The notes under the pieces were generated by a model that did not search any database, was not told the origin of the DNA, and saw only the letters and a program-made list of their open reading frames with translations. Both the position numbers and the translations under genes were made by a program. Positions 26,301-35,051 of a stretch of 64,000 bases of DNA are shown here, piece by piece. Source of the DNA: Thermoflavifilum thermophilum (GTDB lineage: Bacteria > Bacteroidota > Bacteroidia > Chitinophagales > Chitinophagaceae); the NCBI RefSeq assembly GCF_900116565.1, contig NZ_FPCJ01000001.1, positions 1,528,540 through 1,592,539 of the forward strand, read 5' to 3'. Position 1 is the stretch's first letter. Every line of letters starts with the position of its first letter.

Positions 26301-26441
26301 CTTCGTGAAGAAAACAAAGAAACGCGGCTCTACTACGTGCTGGACGATTTACATACATTGCCCAATGTCAATTATCTGGTCAAGGTCGTAAACAAAGATC
26401 CGGGTGATTTTTACGTAGAGCCTGTCCAACATGTATTGTAA
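23355..26441 (+). CDS. actB: Alternative complex III subunit ActB (molybdopterin-oxidoreductase-like plus 4Fe-4S domain)
   Basis: The 1028-residue iron-sulfur subunit. The N-terminus holds a twin-arginine motif (TPRRDFLKYLGF, Arg47-Arg48) and a nearby Cys67. The large middle part resembles the molybdopterin oxidoreductase catalytic subunit but is thought to lack the cofactor in ACIII. From about residue 780 come four cysteine clusters typical of a multi-[FeS] ferredoxin subunit: CIGCGACTIAC, CQQCDNAPCENVCP, CIGTRYCMNNCP and CTFC...CQQACP. It would pass electrons from quinol toward ActA. It lies 54 bp after actA and is followed by actC. Confidence 0.94.
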   Translation: MSEKKYWKGLEELYNTPSYQKTVRNEFREELPFGEEIERLMDAKTPRRDFLKYLGFSITAATIAASCEIQVRKAIPYINKPVDITPGVPNYYASTYAQDGDYCPVVVKTLDGRPIKIEGNTSSSITRGGTSAMVQASVLSLYDTARLRYPMIQGKEATWEELDKAVMQGLASLGGAPVVLLTTTLMSPATEQLIQEFIQKYPGARHVTYDAVSYAGMLLANEACYGKRAIPSYHFENAKAIVSLGADFLGTWLSPVEFASQYAQTRKIKGKKADLSQHIQFESYMSLTGANADYRYTHRPSQQPAVVLNLYNAVAQALGKPQLSNVPALQDESLQKGIQRAARLLASHPGEALVVCGSNNPHVQIVVNGLNEMLGAGGKTIDWNAPVNYRKGIDADMQQLVADMEAGKVGAVLIYGANPVYDYYDGQRFAEALKKVKLTVSCNERKDETTVLCQYVAPDHHYLENWGDAEPKAGYYSFIQPTIFPLFKTRAFQESLLAWMGQTPDWHGYLMKFWEPKLGGLEAWEEALQNGVIEPKQVSLAAAPFKGDVQGAAAQLTAQQPKMGELELVLYEKVGIRGGRWANNPWLQEMPDPISKCTWDNYVCISPALAWKLGISINRFNENDLNRPVARISAAGKEITLPVLVLPGMPKDVIAVAVGYGRSPEVGKAAGGVGKNVYPWVNLNSQSLTFEYYQPAATFTLTGETYPLAITQTHNSFEGRPIILETTQKQYNEDPGEATREQREERERYGGENYDTQGTLYPNLYDFPGLKWGMSIDLNSCIGCGACTIACQAENNVAVVGKDRVIAHQEMHWIRIDRYFSGDPENPQVVFQPMLCQQCDNAPCENVCPVAATNHSDEGLNQMVYNRCIGTRYCMNNCPYKVRRFNWRDWWGATSFGGTKDTADMESELTRMVLNPDVTVRGRGVMEKCTFCVQRLQDAKLAAKKAGRPLMDGEAMTACQQACPTQAIVFGNVHDPGAAISQLREENKETRLYYVLDDLHTLPNVNYLVKVVNKDPGDFYVEPVQHVL

Positions 26442-26478
26442 TGAACTTTTGATATTGAAAACATCATAACCTTACGCT

Positions 26479-27924
26479 ATGCTTCATTACGAGTCAACCG
26501 TACGTGAGCCCCTGGTCAATGGGAACAAGGATTATCATCAGGTCACGGAAGACATTATCAGCCCTATTGAAAAGAAGCCGGGCAAGCTGTGGTGGATTGC
26601 GCTTGGTTTTGCCGTCACGATGTTGCTGTTCGGCGTATGGTCAGTATTCTGGGAAACTTACTGGGGAATTGGGGTGTGGGGTGAAAACCGCACCGTAGGT
26701 TGGGCATGGGACATCACCAACTTTGTCTGGTGGGTAGGTATCGGTCATGCTGGCACGCTGATTTCGGCCATCTTGTTGCTGTTTCGCCAGGGATGGCGCA
26801 CAGGTGTGAATCGGGCTGCAGAAGCTATGACCATCTTTGCCGTGCTTTGCGCGGGTCAATTTCCGGTGTGGCACATGGGGCGTGTATGGCTGGCCTTTTT
26901 CATCTTGCCTTATCCCAATTCACGCGGTCCGCTTTGGGTAAACTTTAATTCGCCCCTGCTGTGGGATGTATTTGCTGTGAGTACTTACCTGACGGTTTCA
27001 ATCTTGTTCTGGTATTCTGGTTTGATTCCGGATGTAGCCACCATTCGAGATCGGGCTAAAAAGAAATTTGCCAAATTCTTTTATGGATTGTGTTCTTTTG
27101 GCTGGCGGGGTACCGCTAAAGAATGGCAGCGGCTCGAAGCCCTCGGCCTATTGCTGGCAGGTCTTTCCACGCCGCTGGTGCTTTCGGTGCACAGCGTGGT
27201 GTCTATGGACTTTGCCACATCTGTAATTCCTGGCTGGCACGAAACGATTTTCCCGCCTTATTTCGTGGCTGGGGCTATCTTCTCCGGTTTTGCCATGGTG
27301 CAAACCCTGCTCATTCTTACCCGAAAAATTCTGCATCTGGAAGAATATGTAACCCTTGGCCATATTGAGGCCATGAACAAAATCATCATGCTTACCGGTG
27401 GTATTGTTGCCATGGCCTATATCACCGAATTGTTCATTGCCTGGTATTCGAATGTGGTGTATGAACAGGGTGCATTCTGGTGGAGAATATTGGGTCCATA
27501 CTGGTGGGCTTATATCATCCTGATTACCTGCAATGTGGTATCCCCGCAGCTGTTCTGGTTCAAAAAACTACGTCGTAATATTCCTTTCACCTTTGTGATG
27601 TCCATTGTGGTGAATATAGGAATGTGGTTTGAGCGTTTTGTGATTATTGTGCTTTCGTTGTATCATGATTATATGCCATCAGCCTGGGTGTATTACTCTC
27701 CGCGCTGGCCTGAAGTTGGGTTTTACATCGGTACATTCGGATTGTTTTTTACCTGTTATCTGTTGTTTGCGAAATATTTCCCGGTTATAGCTGTGTGGGA
27801 AATCCGCAGTGTTTTGAAAACCAGTGGGGAAAACTACAAGCAGAAAATGGCTGCTTTGGAACAAAAAGATACAGAAGAGTTTTTGCAGGAGGTTCAACAC
27901 GAACATGCACTGGCCGCCCATTAA
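26479..27924 (+). CDS. actC: Alternative complex III membrane subunit ActC (NrfD/PsrC family)
   Basis: A 481-residue polytopic membrane protein with about ten hydrophobic helices and NrfD-like features, including the GHAGTLISAILLL and HSVVSMDFATSVIPGWH segments. In ACIII this subunit binds quinol. It starts 37 bp after actB and precedes actD. ActF below is its paralogue. Confidence 0.93.
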   Translation: MLHYESTVREPLVNGNKDYHQVTEDIISPIEKKPGKLWWIALGFAVTMLLFGVWSVFWETYWGIGVWGENRTVGWAWDITNFVWWVGIGHAGTLISAILLLFRQGWRTGVNRAAEAMTIFAVLCAGQFPVWHMGRVWLAFFILPYPNSRGPLWVNFNSPLLWDVFAVSTYLTVSILFWYSGLIPDVATIRDRAKKKFAKFFYGLCSFGWRGTAKEWQRLEALGLLLAGLSTPLVLSVHSVVSMDFATSVIPGWHETIFPPYFVAGAIFSGFAMVQTLLILTRKILHLEEYVTLGHIEAMNKIIMLTGGIVAMAYITELFIAWYSNVVYEQGAFWWRILGPYWWAYIILITCNVVSPQLFWFKKLRRNIPFTFVMSIVVNIGMWFERFVIIVLSLYHDYMPSAWVYYSPRWPEVGFYIGTFGLFFTCYLLFAKYFPVIAVWEIRSVLKTSGENYKQKMAALEQKDTEEFLQEVQHEHALAAH

Positions 27925-27959
27925 CATAATAACCTCGATAGACTGAAAACTAAACCGAT

Positions 27960-28553
27960 ATGGCAATCAAACAATATGTAGTGGCAAGTTTCCGGGATGA
28001 AGATCAGCTGTTGCCGGCTGTGAAAAAAGTGCGGATGCAGGGTTATAAACTGTATGACGTGTTTACACCTTTTCCGGTACACGGCTTGGATGCAGCTATG
28101 GGATTGCGACAGACGGCTCTTCATACAGCAGGATTTATTTATGGTGCATTGGGTACTGCAACGGCGCTTTTGGGAATGAGCTGGATTTTTGTGGTCAGCT
28201 GGCCGCTGGATATCGGAGGAAAGCCCCATTTTCCGCTTCCTTCTTTTATACCCATTACTTTTGAATTGACGGTATTGTTTTCAGCAGTAGGCACTACGTT
28301 GACTTTCTGCTGGCTGAACCAGATCATGCCTGGAGTGAAAAAACATATTTTCCATCCCCGACAAAGTGACGACCGCTTTGTGATGGCTATTGAAATAACA
28401 CCGAAAACCCAGGTGGAGGAGGTAAAGCAATTTCTGCTTAACAACGGCGCAGAAGAAGTGCAGGTACAAACCGCGGAAGAAGGCTGGTGGTATGGCCTGT
28501 TTTCCAAACGTGAAAAATATGATGATATCAATCCGCAGTGGTCTGTTCAATGA
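27960..28553 (+). CDS. actD: Alternative complex III subunit ActD (DUF3341)
   Basis: A 197-residue protein with two transmembrane helices (about 57-77 and 98-118), flanked by a soluble N-terminal domain (ASFRDEDQLLPAVKKVRMQGYKL region, positions 27985-28050) and a C-terminal domain with ITPKTQVEEVKQFLLNNGAEEVQV. It matches the DUF3341 subunit found only in ACIII clusters. It sits between actC and actE in the standard order. Confidence 0.92.
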   Translation: MAIKQYVVASFRDEDQLLPAVKKVRMQGYKLYDVFTPFPVHGLDAAMGLRQTALHTAGFIYGALGTATALLGMSWIFVVSWPLDIGGKPHFPLPSFIPITFELTVLFSAVGTTLTFCWLNQIMPGVKKHIFHPRQSDDRFVMAIEITPKTQVEEVKQFLLNNGAEEVQVQTAEEGWWYGLFSKREKYDDINPQWSVQ

Positions 28554-28575
28554 TTGTTAGATAATGTTTCTGAAC

Positions 28576-29202
28576 ATGAGAAAACAATATGTATTAATCG
28601 GGTTGAGCGCTGGAATGCTTTCTCTGGCTTTGTTTGCCTGTCACGCCGGACGAAACAATCCAGGCCGTATTTATGCCCCCGATATGTATTATTCGCGTGC
28701 TTACAATTCATATTCGGTCAATCTGGTGTATGCTGATTCCATGAGCAGCCGTCTTCCTGTACCAGGTACTGTGCCCCGGGGACATACCGTAAATGCACAT
28801 GAATTATTGCCATTTAATTTACCCCAGAGTGATTCGGCTTATGCTGTTTCGGGACAGGTGAAAAATCCACTTCCCGTTATCACCCAGGCCACACTGGAAG
28901 AAGGGCAGCGATTGTTTAATATCTATTGTGCTATTTGCCATGGCGAACAACTTGATGGTCAGGGGCCGTTGTACAAAAGCGGCAAATTTCCTGTACAACC
29001 GGCCAATTTTCACCTGCCCCAGTATCTGAACATGCCTGAAGGTACTATGTTTTATTCGGTGACCTATGGTAAAAACCTGATGGGCAGCTATGCAAGTCAG
29101 CTTAGTGAAAGACAACGCTGGGAAGTAATTGCCTATATTAAAAGTGTGCAGGCAAAAGATTTGGCAAAAGGTACTGATAGTACAGCGGTAGCAAAGAAAT
29201 AA
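28576..29202 (+). CDS. actE: Alternative complex III mono-heme cytochrome c lipoprotein ActE
   Basis: A 208-residue c-type cytochrome with a lipoprotein signal (MRKQYVLIGLSAGMLSLALFAC) and one heme site, C118-A-I-C-H122. A Met-containing loop (LNMPEGTMFYSVTYG) offers the likely axial ligand. It would shuttle electrons out of ACIII at the outer face of the inner membrane. An ATG four codons earlier (28564) is also possible; 28576 gives the cleaner signal peptide. Confidence 0.9.
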   Translation: MRKQYVLIGLSAGMLSLALFACHAGRNNPGRIYAPDMYYSRAYNSYSVNLVYADSMSSRLPVPGTVPRGHTVNAHELLPFNLPQSDSAYAVSGQVKNPLPVITQATLEEGQRLFNIYCAICHGEQLDGQGPLYKSGKFPVQPANFHLPQYLNMPEGTMFYSVTYGKNLMGSYASQLSERQRWEVIAYIKSVQAKDLAKGTDSTAVAKK

Positions 29203-29235
29203 TTTTATTTATCAAATCATAAGTCTGAAAGAAAC

Positions 29236-30444
29236 ATGGAGGAACGTTTTGTTATCCCACGGCGATTCAGAAACACCAGCCTGATTTTTATTTCCATTGG
29301 TGTGCTGGCTTTTCTGGCAGGTTTGTTCGGCTTACACGGAGATGTAGGTGTGAAGCGCTTCTGGTCGGTTCTTGTTTTTGATAGCCTGTTTTTTCTTTAC
29401 ATATCGGCTGCGTCCCTCTTTTTATATTGTGCAGCTTCTCTGGCACAAGCTTCCTGGCACATTGCCTACAAGCGGGTCATAGAAGCCATTATGGTGAATA
29501 TTCCGGTGTTTGCCATAATTGCTTTTATTGTCTTGATGGCTGTACTTATCGGGCATAAATATTTCATTTACCCCTGGACCGATCCGCAGGTATTGGCGCA
29601 TGATACCATTGTAGCGGGTAAAACTCCTTTCCTGAATGTGAAATTGTTTGTGATTTTCACGGTGATTATCATGTTGGGATGGTCGCTTCTAAGCCTGAAG
29701 TTGCGGCAGATTTCCTTGCAGGAAGACCGGGCTGAACGGGGGGTTAGACGTTTTCTGTGGAAGACCATCTTTTTCAGTGCTGTGTTTATCGCATTTTATG
29801 CTGTTACCATTTCTGTTTCATCCTGGCACTGGTTGATGAGCATTGCCGCTCGCTGGTATTCTACGATGTATGGCTGGTATGTTTTTGCTGGATCATTTAT
29901 CTCTTTAATGGCTATTATTAGCCTCTTCGTTATTGCCATCAAAAACAGCGGACAGCTAAGCCTGGTGAACAAAGAACATTTACATGATTTAGGAAAATTC
30001 ATTTTCGCCTTTTCTATTTTCTGGACTTATATCTGGTTTGCACAATATTTCCTGCTTTGGTATGGCAACATTCCGCTGGAGTCCCAGTACTTCCGTCCGC
30101 AACTGTGGGGGCATTACCGGTTTTGGTTTTTGCTGGATTTGGTGATTAACTTTGCCGTGCCTTTCCTGTTGCTGATGACACGCGACGCCAAACGGAATTA
30201 TACGACGGTAACCATTATTGCCCTGATCGTATTTTTCGGTCACTGGTTGGATTTTTACCTGATGGTAATGCCTACCGTGTTACCAACGCAGGGAGTGGTT
30301 GGATGGTATGAAATCGGCATTACGCTGGGTTTTGTAGGATTAATGATTGGGTTGGTTAGCAGAGCCTTATCGCGTGCTCCTCTTTACCCGGTCAATCATC
30401 CTTATCTGAAAGAAGCAATCATTCACAAATCTGATTGGGGATGA
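29236..30444 (+). CDS. actF: Alternative complex III membrane subunit ActF
   Basis: A 402-residue polytopic protein with about ten helices, paralogous in layout to ActC. It is the last act gene, 33 bp after actE. Typical segments are YPWTDPQVLAHD, SLKLRQISLQED and HWLDFYLMVMPT. It is followed by a 147-bp gap and the oxidase genes, which links ACIII with its oxidase partner. Confidence 0.92.
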   Translation: MEERFVIPRRFRNTSLIFISIGVLAFLAGLFGLHGDVGVKRFWSVLVFDSLFFLYISAASLFLYCAASLAQASWHIAYKRVIEAIMVNIPVFAIIAFIVLMAVLIGHKYFIYPWTDPQVLAHDTIVAGKTPFLNVKLFVIFTVIIMLGWSLLSLKLRQISLQEDRAERGVRRFLWKTIFFSAVFIAFYAVTISVSSWHWLMSIAARWYSTMYGWYVFAGSFISLMAIISLFVIAIKNSGQLSLVNKEHLHDLGKFIFAFSIFWTYIWFAQYFLLWYGNIPLESQYFRPQLWGHYRFWFLLDLVINFAVPFLLLMTRDAKRNYTTVTIIALIVFFGHWLDFYLMVMPTVLPTQGVVGWYEIGITLGFVGLMIGLVSRALSRAPLYPVNHPYLKEAIIHKSDWG

Positions 30445-30591
30445 TTGTCAAAGCTCTATCAGAAATTGAATGAAAGGTTATGTGTGTTACACGACAAAAT
30501 GATGCTGAAAGTTAAATTGCCAATTAGCTGGAAAGTTTGAATTTACCGAATCGTAAAAGATTTAAGAGATTCACCATAATTGTTGTTAGTC

Positions 30592-31644
30592 ATGTCAGGC
30601 TTTTTTGTTGTCGTCTTACTGCTGCTTTTGTTCATCATTGTGGTACAGATAGCCAAAGCGAGTGAATATGTGGCTATCCTGAAAGGGGAAAAGAAAACCC
30701 AGGAACAGAACAATCGCTTGCATGCCACGCTGATGCTGGTGTTTTTGATTGCCGGGTTAATCGGCTTGTACATATGCCATGAGTTGCTCAAGGATAAATT
30801 GCTGCCGGTAGCTGCATCTGTACAGGGGGTGGCTATAGATCACATGATGACGGTTACGCTGGTTATCACGGGTATTGTGTTTTTCATTACCCAGATTTTG
30901 TTGTTTGTATTTGCTTACAAATACAGAGGTCGAGAAGGGCATCAGGCCAGCTATTATCATGAGAATTCCAGAATAGAATTTTTCTGGACGGCCATTCCGG
31001 CATTGACGATGACTATCTTAGTGGCGATTGGGCTAAAGCATTGGTTTAGCATCACTTCTGCAGCTCCTCCCAATGCTATGGTTGTGGAAGTAACCGGTAA
31101 ACAATTTAACTGGATATTCCGTTATCCAGGCAAGGATGGGGTTTTAGGCAAACGTGACTACCGGCTGATTGATGAAGGCAAATTCAATCCGTTAGGACAG
31201 GTGTGGAGCGACCCATACAATCATGATGATGTAGTATCCAGTGAATTGCATTTGGTTGTAGGCCGGCCGGTGAAGCTGGAAATAGGCTCCCGCGATGTGA
31301 TACACGATGTGGGATTGCCTTATTTCCGCTTGAAAATGGATGCGGTACCCGGTGTGCCCACCACATTGTGGTTTACACCCAAATACACCACTGCTGAAAT
31401 GGCGAAGATGACCGGAGATCCTAACTTTGTATATAAATTGGTTTGCGATCAGCTTTGCGGGGCGGGTCATTATTCCATGGTGGCCAACATTGTGGTAGAA
31501 ACCCAGCAGGAGTTTGATCAGTGGCTGGCTTCGCAGAAATCACAATACGAACTGGCCAAAGAAGGTGGAGCTATTCCATCAGACACCACAAAGATGGCTA
31601 TGTTGCCTGTGAAGGCACAACCATCCGTGGTGTCGGCAAAATAG
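30592..31644 (+). CDS. coxB: Cytochrome c oxidase subunit II (CuA)
   Basis: A 350-residue subunit with an extra N-terminal helix (MSGFFVVVLLLLLF), two further helices (about 47-65 and 84-105) and a periplasmic cupredoxin domain. The CuA loop is Cys285-D-Q-L-Cys289-G-A-G-His293-Y-S-Met296, with Gln where many enzymes have Glu; that residue binds copper through its backbone, so the site should be intact. No C-terminal cytochrome c domain is fused. The ATG at 30592 is preferred to a TTG at 30580. Confidence 0.94.
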   Translation: MSGFFVVVLLLLLFIIVVQIAKASEYVAILKGEKKTQEQNNRLHATLMLVFLIAGLIGLYICHELLKDKLLPVAASVQGVAIDHMMTVTLVITGIVFFITQILLFVFAYKYRGREGHQASYYHENSRIEFFWTAIPALTMTILVAIGLKHWFSITSAAPPNAMVVEVTGKQFNWIFRYPGKDGVLGKRDYRLIDEGKFNPLGQVWSDPYNHDDVVSSELHLVVGRPVKLEIGSRDVIHDVGLPYFRLKMDAVPGVPTTLWFTPKYTTAEMAKMTGDPNFVYKLVCDQLCGAGHYSMVANIVVETQQEFDQWLASQKSQYELAKEGGAIPSDTTKMAMLPVKAQPSVVSAK

Positions 31645-31677
31645 ACTTTTGTTGATACAAGTTAAAAATCAATACCT

Positions 31678-33528
31678 ATGAGCAGTGAAGTTTATACCGG
31701 ACAGGCGCAAAGGGCAGCGGTAGCTGCTGTAGCTGTCCATGACGGCGATGGTCATGCCCATCATCACCACCAGAGCTTTATCACCAAATATATTTTTAGC
31801 CAGGATCATAAAGTTATTTCCAAGCAGTTTTTAATTACCGGGATGATTTGGGCCATCATCGGCGGGTTTTTCTCGGTGATTTTCCGGTTGCAGCTGGGTT
31901 TTCCAGATAAGTCATTTCCTTTTCTGGAAACCATTTTCGGGCATTGGGCTGCAGGCGGTCACATCAGTCCGGAATTATACTACCAGCTTGTGACGATGCA
32001 TGGCACCATCATGATTTTCTTCGTGCTGACAGCGGGTTTAAGTGGCACATTTTCCAACTTCCTGATTCCCTTGCAGCTGGGTGCGCGTGATATGGCCTCT
32101 CCATTTCTTAACATGCTTTCTTACTGGTTTTTCTTTGCGGCCAGCATTATCATGCTGATATCGTTGTTCTTGAAAACCGGTCCGTCTGAGGCTGGATGGA
32201 CGGCTTATCCACCTTTGAGTGCATTGCATGAAGCCTCGGAAGGATCCAAAACAGGTATGGATTTGTGGCTGATCAGCATGGCCGTATTTGTGGTTTCGCA
32301 GTTGCTGGCTGGGTTGAATTATATCTCTACCATCCTAAACATGCGTACCAAGGGAATGAGTATGACCCGCATGCCACTCACCATCTGGGCACTGTTTTTT
32401 ACGGCTGTATTAGGAGTGCTTTCGTTCCCGGTTTTGCTTTCGGGCTTTATTTTGCTTTTGTTTGATCGCAACCTGGGTACCAGCTTTTATCTTTCAGACA
32501 TTTATATTGCCGGGCATGCACTTCCCAATCAGGGCGGAAGTCCTATTTTATATGAACATCTGTTCTGGTTTTTAGGCCATCCGGAAGTGTACATTGTGAT
32601 GTTACCAGGGATGGGTATTACGTCCGAATTGCTGGCAACGCACTCCCGCAAACCTATTTTCGGATATCTGGCTATGGTGGGTTCCTTATTTGCCATTGCT
32701 TCCCTTTCGTTTCTGGTATGGGCGCATCATATGTTTGTTTCAGGTATGAATCCCTTTTTAGGAGCCTTCTTCGTCCTGTTTACCTTGTTGATTGCCGTAC
32801 CCTCATCTGTAAAAGTGTTTAACTGGTTGGCCACGCTCTGGAAGGGGAATATCCAGTATACGGTACCTGCATTGTTTGCTATTGGTTTTGTCAGTCTTTT
32901 CATTTCCGGAGGGCTTACGGGTATATGGTTGGGGAATTCCGCGCTGGATTTGCATTTGCACGATACCTATTTTGTGATTGCGCATTTCCATCTGGTGATG
33001 GGTATTGCCGCTTTCTTTGGCATGTTTGCTGGAGTTTATCACTGGTTTCCCAAGATGTTTGGCCGGTTTATGAACAATACGCTTGGTTATATTCATTTCT
33101 GGGTAACTTTCATCGGAGCCTATCTGATGTTCTGGCCCATGCATTATGAGGGTCTGGCAGGGATGCCGCGCCGTTATTATGAATATTCAGCCGATGCACT
33201 GGCCATTTACCACCGCTTTCAAGGCTTGAATGAATTCATCAGTGTGGTAGCTATTATCGTGTTTGCTGTACAGCTCATGTTTGTATTTAATTTCTTCTAT
33301 AGCATTTTCAAGGGTAGACCTGTGAAGGATCCCAATCCCTGGAAAGCCAATACACTGGAGTGGACCACACCTATTCATGTGGGTCATGGCAACTGGCCGG
33401 GTGAAATTCCAGAAGTTCATCGCTGGGCTTACGACTACAGTAAGAACGGTATTGATTTCATTCCGCAAACCGTGCCCGTATCGCCTGCTGAAGAAGAAGT
33501 AGGAGAAACGGTGAAAACACCCCAGTAA
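31678..33528 (+). CDS. coxA: Cytochrome c oxidase subunit I (A1-type heme-copper oxidase)
   Basis: The 616-residue catalytic subunit reduces O2 and pumps protons. Low-spin heme ligands are His108 (MHGTIM) and His438. The active-site heme ligand is His436 (IAHFHLV). CuB ligands are His301, His350 and His351, with the cross-linked Tyr305. Glu303 in GHPEVY marks the A1 subfamily with a D-channel, and Lys379 (SSVKVFNW) fits the K-channel. A His-rich stretch (GHAHHHHQ, about 26-32) precedes helix I and could be an extra metal site. It lies 33 bp after coxB. Confidence 0.96.
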   Translation: MSSEVYTGQAQRAAVAAVAVHDGDGHAHHHHQSFITKYIFSQDHKVISKQFLITGMIWAIIGGFFSVIFRLQLGFPDKSFPFLETIFGHWAAGGHISPELYYQLVTMHGTIMIFFVLTAGLSGTFSNFLIPLQLGARDMASPFLNMLSYWFFFAASIIMLISLFLKTGPSEAGWTAYPPLSALHEASEGSKTGMDLWLISMAVFVVSQLLAGLNYISTILNMRTKGMSMTRMPLTIWALFFTAVLGVLSFPVLLSGFILLLFDRNLGTSFYLSDIYIAGHALPNQGGSPILYEHLFWFLGHPEVYIVMLPGMGITSELLATHSRKPIFGYLAMVGSLFAIASLSFLVWAHHMFVSGMNPFLGAFFVLFTLLIAVPSSVKVFNWLATLWKGNIQYTVPALFAIGFVSLFISGGLTGIWLGNSALDLHLHDTYFVIAHFHLVMGIAAFFGMFAGVYHWFPKMFGRFMNNTLGYIHFWVTFIGAYLMFWPMHYEGLAGMPRRYYEYSADALAIYHRFQGLNEFISVVAIIVFAVQLMFVFNFFYSIFKGRPVKDPNPWKANTLEWTTPIHVGHGNWPGEIPEVHRWAYDYSKNGIDFIPQTVPVSPAEEEVGETVKTPQ

Positions 33529-33545
33529 TTCAGATTATTCTATTG

Positions 33546-34448
33546 ATGATGTACAGAGAGCAAACAGCCAGCTTATCGTTGTCAGAGGCGATTCTTGGGA
33601 AAGCGAAGGATTATTTGCAGCTCACCAAATTCACGCTGAGTTTTCTGGTGGTGTTTTCCTGTGTGGTAGGGTATCTGATGGTGCCTCAAGTGAATATGGG
33701 GTCTGCAAAGGTGCTGCTGCTGTTTATTGCAGGCATATGTATCACAGGCGCAGCGAATGCATTTAATCAATTGATGGAACGGGATACGGATGCACTGATG
33801 CGGCGTACTGCTGGCAGGCCATTACCCGCAGGACGAATGCAACCAGCCGAAGCGCTTACCGTAGCCCTGGTGTTGACTTTCACAGGCTTGATCCTATTGA
33901 GTGTATATTTTAATCCCCTGTCAGCCTGGGTAAGTTTGCTTTCTCTCTGTCTGTACGCTTTTGTTTACACGCCCTGGAAACGATGGAACTCGCTGGCCGT
34001 GTTTGTAGGTGCCTTTCCGGGTGCATTGCCTCCTTTGATCGGTTGGATTGCAGGTAGCGGTACATTGAGTGCTGGGGGATGGTCGTTGTTTCTGTTGCAG
34101 TTTTTCTGGCAGTTTCCGCATTTCTGGGCTATTGCCTGGATTGCACACGATGACTACCAGCGGGCCGGATTCAGGCTTTTGCCCGGAAATGGTACACGCA
34201 ATGCTTATGTGGCCATGCAAGTATTGAGTTTTACCATCCTGCTGATCATGGCCGGATTTTTACCTTATTTATTGCATGTATATGGCAGCTTCGCGCTTTC
34301 AGCAGGGTTGCTTACCGGCGCTTATCTGTTGTATCGGGCATGGAAGCTGGTGGAAAAATGCGACGCTGCTTCGGCCCGGCAATTGATGTTTGCAGCCTAT
34401 ATTTATTTCATTGCAGTGCAATTGGCCATGTTGATTGATAAAATATAA
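33546..34448 (+). CDS. ctaB: Heme o synthase (protoheme IX farnesyltransferase)
   Basis: A UbiA-type prenyltransferase of 300 residues with about nine helices that farnesylates heme b to make heme o, the precursor of the heme a or o of the oxidase. The prenyl-binding motif is NQLMERDTDALMRRT, and the second Asp-rich loop is AWIAHDDYQ. Three start codons (TTG 33543, ATG 33546, ATG 33549) are adjacent; I use the first ATG. It lies 17 bp after coxA and before the subunit III genes. Confidence 0.93.
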   Translation: MMYREQTASLSLSEAILGKAKDYLQLTKFTLSFLVVFSCVVGYLMVPQVNMGSAKVLLLFIAGICITGAANAFNQLMERDTDALMRRTAGRPLPAGRMQPAEALTVALVLTFTGLILLSVYFNPLSAWVSLLSLCLYAFVYTPWKRWNSLAVFVGAFPGALPPLIGWIAGSGTLSAGGWSLFLLQFFWQFPHFWAIAWIAHDDYQRAGFRLLPGNGTRNAYVAMQVLSFTILLIMAGFLPYLLHVYGSFALSAGLLTGAYLLYRAWKLVEKCDAASARQLMFAAYIYFIAVQLAMLIDKI

Positions 34449-34462
34449 GTTATTCTTAAACG

Positions 34463-35029
34463 ATGGCATATACGGTGCGTGTGCAGAGAAAAAAAATACA
34501 TCCCTACAAATTCAACATGTGGGTGGCAATTGCTGCCATCGTGATGATGTTTGGAGGGTTGACAAGTGCTTATGTGGTGATGCATGGCCAATCCCGCTGG
34601 GTGAGTTTTCAGCTTCCCCATCAGTTTATTTTTTCTACCACTATAATTTTGTTAAGTAGCCTTACCATGGCGCTTGCTGTGAAAAGCTTCAGACAACATC
34701 AGATGAACCGATATAAAATGTTGATTACCATAACAGCTGCCTTGGGAGTGGTTTTTATGATTTCCCAGTTTATGGGATTTCGTTTCTTGTATGCACATGG
34801 TGTGAATCTTACATTCAATGTATCGGCGAGTCTGTTATTTATCATTACGGGTTTGCACATGTTGCATGTCCTGGGGGGTGTGATAGCTTTGTTGGTCATG
34901 TTTTTCCGGGCTTTTCGCTCACGCGTACGTTCTTATGATCCGGTACCGGTTGAAGTAGCTGCCACTTACTGGCATTTTGTTGATATTTTATGGATATATT
35001 TGTTTGGTTTTTTTATCTGGATGCGATAA
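34463..35029 (+). CDS. Cytochrome c oxidase subunit III family protein (first copy)
   Basis: A 188-residue protein with five predicted helices. It carries the conserved FITGLHMLHVLGG and YWHFVDILWIYLFG motifs of subunit III. It is followed 22 bp later by a second, longer subunit III gene, so this may be a paralogue that completes the seven-helix subunit III arrangement. It starts 14 bp after ctaB. Confidence 0.88.
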   Translation: MAYTVRVQRKKIHPYKFNMWVAIAAIVMMFGGLTSAYVVMHGQSRWVSFQLPHQFIFSTTIILLSSLTMALAVKSFRQHQMNRYKMLITITAALGVVFMISQFMGFRFLYAHGVNLTFNVSASLLFIITGLHMLHVLGGVIALLVMFFRAFRSRVRSYDPVPVEVAATYWHFVDILWIYLFGFFIWMR

Positions 35030-35051
35030 ACAATTGAAATTGCCCAATGTT

